A stretch of 64,000 nucleotides of DNA from Xenorhabdus mauleonii. Lineage in GTDB: Bacteria > Pseudomonadota > Gammaproteobacteria > Enterobacterales > Enterobacteriaceae. The first letter of the stretch is position 1; the number at the start of each line of letters is the position of its first letter. Position numbers and translations under genes: made by a program. Shown one piece after another: positions 57,701 through 64,000 of the stretch. The stretch is from contig NZ_FORG01000004.1 of NCBI RefSeq assembly GCF_900113945.1, forward strand, positions 62,001-126,000, read 5' to 3'. A model generated the notes under the pieces. That model saw only the letters and a list, made by a program, of their open reading frames with translations. It was not told where the DNA came from and ran no database searches.

Positions 57701-60700
57701 AATGCCGATTACGTAGAGGGCTGGACAGAAATATTTGATGAACAATATCGGCAAAAAACCAATAAAAATCCTGTCGCCAATCAGGATGACGCTGACAGTG
57801 ATTTTGGCGGCTGGGTAAACAGTTATACCGATCAACCCATTCCGCTTGAGCAAATGGAAGAGTGGAGGGCGGGTACAGTTCAGCGAATTAATGATCTGCA
57901 TCCGCGTCGTTTACTGGAAATCGGTTGTGGTACAGGCTTGCTGTTATATCGCTACGCTGAACAGTGTGAATCGGTATTGGCAACGGATATTTCGGCAGAA
58001 ATTTTGGCACGACACCAGCACATACTGCAACAGCGTGGTTGGTCCCATGTTCAATTACATCAGGGGGATGCCCTGAATTTAGGCGTGGGCACGAATGATA
58101 TCTTCGATACGGTTGTCATTAACTCGGTGGTGCAATATTTCCCTAATGTACAATATCTGGATAAAGTGATTACTCAATTATTGCCGATAGTTGAAGCAGG
58201 GGGAAAAATCCTGTTGGGGGATATCCGCAACTTAGATCTGCTGACAGCCCACATGACAGCCATTGAACAAAGCCGTTGCAATGGGCAACGCATTGATGCG
58301 GGAACACTGGCAAACCGTGTCCAGCGGCGGCTACAGCAAGAAGAAGAGTTCCTGCTCAGTCCGACTTATTTTGCCCAACTGCCAACACGTTATCCGGAAA
58401 TTGACCGTGTCGATATTCTGGTGAAACGGGGCATCGGCGACAATGAAATGCTGCGCTATCGTTATGAGGTCATCCTGCATAAACGCGATGAAAATGCAGC
58501 GATATGTCACGAACAGTCTATAGTTTGGTTTTATTTTAATACAATTGATGAAATTAACAGTCAGTTGCAAGCAGGCACATACGATACGTTCGGTATCTCG
58601 GGCATCCCTAACGCCCGCATTAAAGATGATGTTGAATTGTCTGAAGGACTGCGCCATTGGCCAGCGAACCAAATCATACCATCATTGAAAAATGATGGTT
58701 GTTTGACACCGGAAGCGATGGAGCAAATTTCGGCGTTCGAATCCTTGCTCCAATATGCTGAACAGTGCGGTTATCAATGCGGCGTGACATGGTCACAACA
58801 GCAATTTGACCTGCTGGATGTGATTTTCAGCCGACATGAATTGCCTCCCGTGCAGGCTCGCCATGAATATAGTCAAACCCATCTGGCTAATTATCCGCAA
58901 ATCTCTGCCATTGGTGGGGAGCTTGCCGAATTATTGGAAGCGGCCCTGAAAAAACAATTGCCAGAATACATGATTCCCAGCCTTTATATCCCAATGGAAC
59001 GCATGCCGCTCTCATTGAGCAATAAAATAGATAAAAAAGCGCTGCCGATGCCAAACGATGGTGACTTACACCACCACGCTTATGTTGCACCACGGGATGA
59101 AATTGAAGAAAAACTTTGTCAGTTGTGGCAGCACCACCTGAAAATCAATCAAGTTGGCATTTATGATAATTTCTTCTCACTCGGTGGTCATTCGCTATTG
59201 GCTGTGAAAATAACAGCTTCTATAAAAAAAGATTTAAACAACAATTTCAGCATGAATCACATGTTTGCGAACCCAACGATTGCCCAGATTGCTAATCTGA
59301 TTCGCAACACTCTCACATTATCATCAACATCACATTCACTAACGGAAAATGTATTCGATAGGAAAAATATCACTGATAGAAAAATACCGATTTCTTACTA
59401 TCAAAAAATGTTTTGGTCTCTGGCCAAAGAAGGTCTATTGGACGATGCTTTCAGTATCCCTCTCTTCTTTTTGCTCGAGGGGGAACTGAATAAAAGGGCA
59501 TTGGAAAAAAGTTTTTCTGTAATTATAGAGCGGCATGAAAGCTTGCGATTGCGATTTTACGAAGAAGATGGACAGACTTTCATAACGCCCAATAACAATA
59601 TGACAGCCAATTTGCAAATTATAGATTTATTGCCAAAAGGATTAGAAAAAGAACACATTACCGCTGAAATTAACAAGCTCTGGGAAACGGAATTAAAGAT
59701 ACCTTTTGATATATTCAATGGCCCGTTATTCAAGACATTTTTATTGCCGATGTCAAAAACACGCTCAGTTTTGTTCATTAACATTCATCACATTATTTTC
59801 GATGGATGGTCTATCAACATTCTTATGAATGAGCTGAAGACATTGTATACGGCATACTCACAGGGGCAAGAAATTACGCTTCCGCCTCTTTCAATGCAAT
59901 ACTCTGATTTTTCGTATGATTTGTATGAACGTCATAAGACTGAAAAATATCAAAATCAGCTAAAATTCTGGCAGCAACAATTTGCTGATATTAATACGGA
60001 TGAGCGTAGTTTCCCTGTTGCTTTCAGCAAGCATATGGATACAACGTATCAATTTAAAGTCATCAATATTAATACACCGGAATCACTGGATAAGGCCGTT
60101 TCACAATACTGTGAAACCCATAAAATCACCCCTTACATGTTATATATGGCATTGTTCCATGCTTGTCTCTTTATGTATTCTGGTGAATCGCAACATGTTG
60201 TCACCTCACCACAAGCAGATCGTGCTCATATCGATAGCCATCCAATCATGGGCTTGTTCTTGGATGACTTGATCGTAAAATCAACTATCAGTAAAGAAAT
60301 GAGTCTTCATGACATCATCCAGCAAGTCAGCCAGTTTATTTATAACTCACTGGAGAATTCAGATATTCATATGGCTGCGGTGATTGATAGTGTAGGAGAA
60401 AAGACCAGGGACTGTATATTTAATGTTATTTTTAATTATATGGATGCCCAGAATTTCTATAATTACGCGGATAGCCCAGAAAGCAGCAAAATATCGTTAC
60501 CCAATCTCGATATGGAATCGATAAAAATTGATCCGGTACCTTTTCAGTCACTGGGGATAAACTTCATCAATGCATCGCAAAATATCATTTGCGAATTAAG
60601 CTATAACCCAGAATTGTATACCGAAGAGATCGCCAATAGCCTTGCGAAGAATTATGAAAAGTTGTTGGAAGTCATCGTATCGGGTCAAAGTAAAGTGAGT

Positions 60701-60721
60701 ATCAGTAGACTTTATGAATAA
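54707..60721 (+). CDS. NRPS 3 of a rhabdopeptide/xenortide-type cluster: docking-C-A-MT-T-Cterm
   Basis: 2004 aa. Residues 1-55 docking; C domain HHIAYDGW at 211-218; A domain with [11 protein letters not shown] near 699 and YGPTEC at 833; methyltransferase with LEIGCGTG near 1070; thiolation Ser in LGGHS at about 1496. A second, quite different condensation domain follows from about 1560 with HHIIFDGW at 1694-1701, and the protein ends without thioesterase or docking tail. In this peptide class the terminal C domain releases the chain onto an amine such as phenylethylamine. The A-domain code, D-A-L-I-L-A-V-S-I-K, differs from NRPS 2 at one position. DNA of the A-MT part is nearly identical to NRPS 2, suggesting recent duplication or gene conversion. 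Confidence 0.94.
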   Translation: MKNIAQIVNEALKQGITLFVADNRLQYETQNDTIPPELLSEWKEHKQELIEFLSYANSAEGTNTYQLQDIQRDEHASDYPLSFAQQRLWLIDQSNGSSPQYNGTGDLRLRESINIEAFEAAVKSLLERHEALRTHFKVIDNEPRQVIATVFELPIIYHDLSLVPEAEKERQLKQINKEEGRQVFNLSADLMLRIRVIKLATEDYAIIYTMHHIAYDGWSIPIFLSELLTLYRAYCQGEPNPLPPLKIQYADYAQWQRNWLQGEVLEKQLAYWQNQLTGIAPVHCFPLDNSRPEKQGFEGRVYPQQISQHLTQKIRELCTKHKVTLFMFLETAFAVLLSHYSNEKDIVVGMPIAGRRHRDIEPLIGFFVNSLVIRTDLSGQLTFSELLKQNSRTILDAYDHQDLPFEKLVETLSPERHLNHNPIFQIIFAVQNNQFDIIWEQEHAVSEEEKPLLTTRFDLEVHVYEKGDELSILWIADTNLFNDATIDRLLENYATLLTSIVETMDENSVTAEPPAHALPFLVDTEKHALLHELNGPQIQYQRGLCFHELFENQVALTPEKTALVFGNHSLSYQALNGQANQLAHYLIEQGIQPDTLVAICLPRSLQAVVVLLGILKAGGAYVPLDASYPKARLRYMLENSGAELILTESSLVEKLPVSQQKVICLDTTDIQSNLKNLPTDNITERPFPLTENDLAYVVYTSGSTGRPKGAMLEHKGWVNLAHAQADLYGADANSRVLQFASWSFDAAILEMSMTLAYGATLYLISENQRRSPELLNDIVAKHQITHAILPPALLPHLDFNQWRSVSTLLLAGETVPPYIAAQWSQERRLFNVYGPTECTSIITSGLLTADKRVTIGKPLPNAVMRIIGSDGHLVPLGAVGELHIGGIQLARGYRNAPELTEKQFIRDPFSAEPNDKLYRTGDLVRWTPDGELEFIGRIDSQIKIRSYRIELGEIESVLAEQDILSSAAVITNGEDENKKLIAYVCPSTEWLAEKATEFNADYVEGWTEIFDEQYRQKTNKNPVANQDDADSDFGGWVNSYTDQPIPLEQMEEWRAGTVQRINDLHPRRLLEIGCGTGLLLYRYAEQCESVLATDISAEILARHQHILQQRGWSHVQLHQGDALNLGVGTNDIFDTVVINSVVQYFPNVQYLDKVITQLLPIVEAGGKILLGDIRNLDLLTAHMTAIEQSRCNGQRIDAGTLANRVQRRLQQEEEFLLSPTYFAQLPTRYPEIDRVDILVKRGIGDNEMLRYRYEVILHKRDENAAICHEQSIVWFYFNTIDEINSQLQAGTYDTFGISGIPNARIKDDVELSEGLRHWPANQIIPSLKNDGCLTPEAMEQISAFESLLQYAEQCGYQCGVTWSQQQFDLLDVIFSRHELPPVQARHEYSQTHLANYPQISAIGGELAELLEAALKKQLPEYMIPSLYIPMERMPLSLSNKIDKKALPMPNDGDLHHHAYVAPRDEIEEKLCQLWQHHLKINQVGIYDNFFSLGGHSLLAVKITASIKKDLNNNFSMNHMFANPTIAQIANLIRNTLTLSSTSHSLTENVFDRKNITDRKIPISYYQKMFWSLAKEGLLDDAFSIPLFFLLEGELNKRALEKSFSVIIERHESLRLRFYEEDGQTFITPNNNMTANLQIIDLLPKGLEKEHITAEINKLWETELKIPFDIFNGPLFKTFLLPMSKTRSVLFINIHHIIFDGWSINILMNELKTLYTAYSQGQEITLPPLSMQYSDFSYDLYERHKTEKYQNQLKFWQQQFADINTDERSFPVAFSKHMDTTYQFKVININTPESLDKAVSQYCETHKITPYMLYMALFHACLFMYSGESQHVVTSPQADRAHIDSHPIMGLFLDDLIVKSTISKEMSLHDIIQQVSQFIYNSLENSDIHMAAVIDSVGEKTRDCIFNVIFNYMDAQNFYNYADSPESSKISLPNLDMESIKIDPVPFQSLGINFINASQNIICELSYNPELYTEEIANSLAKNYEKLLEVIVSGQSKVSISRLYE

Positions 60722-60853
60722 CTTCACTTAGGAAAAGTTGATTAGATTAATAAACGAGACGAGAGTAGAGCCTCATGGATGAGGCCAATTATCTTCAAAC
60801 GCTATCAATTCCATGAGGCTTCTGAAATCTGGTGAAATACACCGACAATAAAA

Positions 60854-61714
60854 TTATACAACAGGGATTAAATACTCATAATTCCAATGCGTATCCTGAG
60901 AGTGAATTGATACATCGAAGTTACGTATAATGATGACATCAGGATCTGGGCGTAATACATAAGAGGACCCAATAAGTACACTATCATAGATCTGTTGTAC
61001 TTTTTTACTGAGATCTTGGCTTGCACCATACCATCTAAAAACCAGATAGTTGCCCTTGACATTGATTTTGGATGTTCGAACACAATTCGATGAATGATGC
61101 CCAAGGTGTACGCGAACAGCAAGATTATCTGTCTTTCTTAAATATTGGTTACTAATAGTTACATATGTATCTATTGGTTGATGAATATTTCTATTTAATA
61201 GAATATTAACGCTATGATTTACATCATTATAGAATTTATTGCTATTTTCTTCCTCTTCGATTGTTAAGCTACCTGCATCATTCTGGATGAAAATATCATA
61301 ACCTTCTATTTTTTCGAGAATAAGTTCAGGAACATCGTCTGTTGCAGGGGTAAATGGCGGGAATAACCGATTTAACTCTAAATTCTCAGTTTTTCTCCAA
61401 GCTCCCGGAGTGACGCTGAAATGAGATTTAAATGAACGTGAAAATGATTGATGTGAATCAAATTGGTATCGAACTGCAACTTCATAGGCCTTTTGTCCAG
61501 AGAACCACAAAGCTATCGCTGTTTTATAAAGTCGACGTTTAAGTATGTAGCTTCCCAGAGATTCGCCGGTGATCGCTTTAAACAGGCGTTGTAAGTGCCA
61601 CTTACTATAACCTGATTTCTTAGCAACAATATCTATATTAAGTTGATTATCAAGGTTTTTTTCAACCCAAGAAATCAGCTCAAAGATAATGGTCTTAGTG
61701 ATCATTACGGACAT
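60854..61714 (-). CDS. AraC-family regulator with GyrI-like C-terminal domain (Rob-like layout)
   Basis: 286 aa from ATG 61714, with AAGGA five bases upstream; a TTG at 61729 is possible. The N-terminal 110 residues are two helix-turn-helices of the MarA/SoxS/Rob type (VAKKSGYSKWHLQRLFK, then AVRYQFDSHQSFSRSFK with TPGAWRK). Residues from about 125 form a GyrI-like effector-binding domain (LEKIEGYDIFI, YLVFRWYG and a final YEYLIPVV). This layout is like Rob and similar multidrug or stress regulators. Target genes are not visible, but it is convergent with the NRPS operon and upstream of dkgB and the MFS gene on the same strand. Confidence 0.88.
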   Translation of the reverse strand: MSVMITKTIIFELISWVEKNLDNQLNIDIVAKKSGYSKWHLQRLFKAITGESLGSYILKRRLYKTAIALWFSGQKAYEVAVRYQFDSHQSFSRSFKSHFSVTPGAWRKTENLELNRLFPPFTPATDDVPELILEKIEGYDIFIQNDAGSLTIEEEENSNKFYNDVNHSVNILLNRNIHQPIDTYVTISNQYLRKTDNLAVRVHLGHHSSNCVRTSKINVKGNYLVFRWYGASQDLSKKVQQIYDSVLIGSSYVLRPDPDVIIIRNFDVSIHSQDTHWNYEYLIPVV

Positions 61715-61850
61715 ATCTTTCCTTATCAATTGACTGGCTATATATCTTGAAATCTACTGCAACTACACCTAATGGATTGCTGCAGAGCAAGAAACATTCG
61801 CATCGAACGGGCATTTATTTTGGTTAAACGCTTCAATATTGCAATTTTAA

Positions 61851-61878
61851 TGCGGTAATTTCAATACGGTAATTTCAA
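61851..61878. promoter_or_regulatory. Tandem 14-bp repeat upstream of the AraC-type gene
   Basis: TGCGGTAATTTCAA is followed at once by TACGGTAATTTCAA, one mismatch. It lies about 140 bases upstream of the regulator start. AraC-type proteins often bind two directly repeated half-sites, so it could be an operator; this is inference from form and place only. Confidence 0.35.
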
Positions 61879-61962
61879 GACCATAGCCAGTTTTATGTTT
61901 TGTATAATCCGATGATCTAACTAAGAAAATAGATTCTTATTCTCATTCTCACTTGATGTAAG

Positions 61963-62769
61963 TTATTCATCCCAAATAGGGGATAATTTATCCGGGCTAA
62001 CGATACGCCCATTACTCTCAAGATTGTAAATCGCTGACATATCGTCATTATCAAGATTAAGCTCTCTGGCCAGAAGGTTACTGGCAAGATTTTCCCGTTT
62101 TGTTGATGACGGGATCACCGAATAACCCAGTTTAAGCGCCCAAGCCAGTGCAACTTGCGCGGTTGTCGCATTGTGTTTATTCGCAATGGCAGTCAAAACG
62201 GGATCTTGCAAAACTTTGCCATAGGCAAGCGTCATATACGATGTGACATGAATATTCTGGGATTTTAGAAAAGCCGTCAGCTTGCGATTTTGTAAATACG
62301 GACTCAATTCAATTTGATTGGTTGCTATCACATTGTTGCCAACAACATCAATGGCTTGCTTTGTTAATTCAATATTGAAATTAGATATCCCGATCTGCTT
62401 TGTTAAGCCTTGTTCTTTTGCTTCAAGCAAACTTTCCATATACTCCTTAAGGGAAATTTCCCCATCAGGTACAGGCCAATGAATGAGAGTTAAATCGACA
62501 TAATCTGTTTTTAGCTTGTCCAAACTCTCTTTTAGGCTGGGAATAAGTTTATCTTTTGAATAATTATCAACCCAAATTTTAGTTGTTAAAAACAACTCAT
62601 TTCTGTCGATACCGCTTTGTGAAACGGCTAATCCCACCTCAGATTCGTTATCATAGACTTGTGCAGTATCAATAGCTCTGTAGCCGCACTCCAATGCATT
62701 AGTGACAGAATCAATAACTGTTTGTCCTGACAATCTAAAAGTGCCAACCCCGAATGAAGGTATACTCAT
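61963..62769 (-). CDS. dkgB: 2,5-diketo-D-gluconate reductase B / methylglyoxal reductase (aldo-keto reductase)
   Basis: 268 aa (E. coli DkgB 267) and clear similarity throughout: [15 protein letters not shown], the catalytic Asp/Tyr in DTAQVYDNE, the Lys in TTKIW and the His in [20 protein letters not shown] and [12 protein letters not shown] form the NADPH site. It reduces small aldehydes including methylglyoxal. Complete gene on the minus strand, with the start where the family begins ([11 protein letters not shown]). Confidence 0.96.
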   Translation of the reverse strand: MSIPSFGVGTFRLSGQTVIDSVTNALECGYRAIDTAQVYDNESEVGLAVSQSGIDRNELFLTTKIWVDNYSKDKLIPSLKESLDKLKTDYVDLTLIHWPVPDGEISLKEYMESLLEAKEQGLTKQIGISNFNIELTKQAIDVVGNNVIATNQIELSPYLQNRKLTAFLKSQNIHVTSYMTLAYGKVLQDPVLTAIANKHNATTAQVALAWALKLGYSVIPSSTKRENLASNLLARELNLDNDDMSAIYNLESNGRIVSPDKLSPIWDE

Positions 62770-62991
62770 AAATCCTCTATAATCTGTATTGAATCACTTA
62801 CTGAAAAATAGACGTATTAGGTAATTTTCCCCGGACAGGAAAGTAAGCCGGATTTTTCATCTTATATTAATAGATTAATAATTAATGAGATCTGGCGCTC
62901 AGCGGAACTAAAACTTACATTAAGCGATTTTATCAACTTTTTCTGCTATATTTTTCGCCACATTTAGATAACAAAAATCTGTATCCAGTCC

Positions 62992-64000
62992 TTATTCCTC
63001 AGCTTTTCGTTGCACCGAATTACTGGTACGAATGCCATACAGTACCAGTGGGGCAGCAATGACATTGGTGATAGCAGCAACAAGCCAGATGGCACCGGGC
63101 CAGTCATTCCTGACGGTAAAATAAAAAACAGAGAAAAAAAGTGGGGCAATGACTGATGACAGGCTCATTGCCGATGACAGAATTCCCTGAAGTTGTCCCT
63201 GTTGATCTGCTCCGGCTTGACGACTAGCCAGAGCTTGAAGTGCCGGAGTGCCTATGCCGCCGAGTGCAAAAACCGGCATAATGGCAAAAACCATCCAGCC
63301 ATCGGTTGCGAAGGCCATAGCGCAAAGCGCAGCACATAAGGCGGTAATGCCTGTTAAAATAGCTCCCCGCTCGCCCAAAATGCTGACCGCTGGACCAGGC
63401 AAAAAAACTTGCGAGAACGTCTGGAAAAAACCAAATATCCCCAGAGATAATCCCACCATAAACCCATTCCACCTGAAAGCATCATGTCCCCACATAGCCC
63501 AGCAAATGCCGCAGGCTTCTCCGGCAAAGCCAAGAATGAAAAAAGTAAACACAATCGGCAGGACACCCTCTGTCGTCAGCAACCAACGCAGAGGAAAAAG
63601 GGGGTTAAGAGCTGCCGGCCTGAATGAACTTCGCGAGGCGGTACGGGTTTCAGGCAATACAAATAACACCAACAAGAAATTACAGCCATTAAGAAACGAT
63701 GCGGCCAGAAAAGGCAAGCGAGCCCAGTAATCACCAAGCATACCGCCAAGAACGGGGCCGAGAATGAAGCCAATTCCAAACATGGCATTGAACAGGCCAA
63801 AATGCCGTGCCCGCTTCTCGGGCGGAGATATATCAGTAAGGTAGGCCATAGCAACCGGCAGGCTGGCTCCCGTTATACCGGCAATGGCCCGACCCAATAT
63901 TAATAATGGCAAGCTGGTGGCAAAGGTCATGAAAATATAACTGATGGCGGCTCCACCGAGAGAGAACAACAACACGGGCCTGCGCCCAAACCGATCGCTC
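62992..64000 (-). CDS. TetA-like MFS drug exporter, partial at right edge
   Basis: 336 codons remain; about 60 N-terminal residues lie outside the window. The frame continues to the edge, and its first residues are the loop motif [11 protein letters not shown] between membrane helices 2 and 3, the MFS motif A. Further family landmarks are [32 protein letters not shown] and a late [15 protein letters not shown] plus QGQLQG, which resemble TetA-type 12-helix tetracycline/H+ antiporters. Drug specificity is unknown; no TetR-type repressor is seen on this side of it. The 222 bases between it and dkgB hold nothing recognisable. Confidence 0.85.
   Translation of the reverse strand, partial: SDRFGRRPVLLFSLGGAAISYIFMTFATSLPLLILGRAIAGITGASLPVAMAYLTDISPPEKRARHFGLFNAMFGIGFILGPVLGGMLGDYWARLPFLAASFLNGCNFLLVLFVLPETRTASRSSFRPAALNPLFPLRWLLTTEGVLPIVFTFFILGFAGEACGICWAMWGHDAFRWNGFMVGLSLGIFGFFQTFSQVFLPGPAVSILGERGAILTGITALCAALCAMAFATDGWMVFAIMPVFALGGIGTPALQALASRQAGADQQGQLQGILSSAMSLSSVIAPLFFSVFYFTVRNDWPGAIWLVAAITNVIAAPLVLYGIRTSNSVQRKAEE

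Noticed and set aside
50007-60721. CRISPR or long repeat array suggested by recurring sequence in the NRPS genes
   Set aside because: The repetition is explained by homologous C, A, MT and T domains.
60768-60821. Inverted repeat AGCCTCATGGA ... TCCATGAGGCT after NRPS 3
   Set aside because: Arms are 33 bases apart with no T run. A transcript end is likely near here but the structure is not convincing as a terminator.

Overview
The window looks like the chromosome of an insect-pathogenic, nematode-associated member of the Morganellaceae, i.e. Xenorhabdus or Photorhabdus. This rests on three things seen together: AT-rich enterobacterial housekeeping genes with E. coli-like neighbourhoods (hslJ-ldhA-ydbH-ynbE-ydbL, azoR, hrpA, ydgI-ydgH-pntAB), a complete Photorhabdus-virulence-cassette (PVC)/antifeeding-prophage (Afp) type contractile injection system, and rhabdopeptide/xenortide-type NRPS genes. 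The genus call is an inference.

Layout. (1) 1-21.7 kb, all on the minus strand: a 16-gene extracellular contractile injection system (eCIS) reading from pvc1 (21467) to pvc16 (1262) in canonical order, then a solitary LysR-type DNA-binding domain and, running off the left edge, the lysine-rich N-terminus of an unrecognised protein in the slot where PVC loci carry their payload toxins. An ops (RfaH-recruitment) element lies in the pvc1 leader. The tape-measure gene pvc14 contains six exact-period 105-bp repeats. (2) 21.7-23.8 kb: a mostly non-coding stretch with three small plus-strand genes (69 aa unknown, GhoS-like 103 aa, tiny membrane peptide) and strong terminators. (3) 23.9-33.9 kb: conserved core genes. 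(4) 33.9-40.7 kb: a truncated DJ-1/PfpI gene and a four-gene chaperone-usher fimbrial operon (pilin, chaperone, usher, two-domain adhesin), bracketed by a perfect 26-bp direct repeat. (5) 40.7-46.9 kb: ydgI, ydgH and pntAB. (6) 47.4-60.7 kb: three translationally coupled NRPS genes, each with an N-terminal TubC-like docking domain; the first has lost its adenylation core and methyltransferase through an out-of-frame deletion of about 2.07 kb, the second is C-A-MT-T, the third C-A-MT-T-Cterm with no thioesterase. (7) 60.8-64 kb: an AraC/GyrI-like regulator, dkgB and a TetA-like MFS exporter cut by the right edge.

How the parts work together. The accessory blocks are host-interaction functions (toxin-delivery nanosyringe, adhesive fimbriae, secreted peptide) set between core genes. 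The eCIS operon is about 20 kb long and is likely to need RfaH-type antitermination. The NRPS genes would make N-methylated linear peptides released by amine capture on the terminal condensation domain, but the first synthetase is disabled here, so any product must come from the second and third proteins. No tRNA, rRNA, CRISPR array or intact insertion sequence was recognised.
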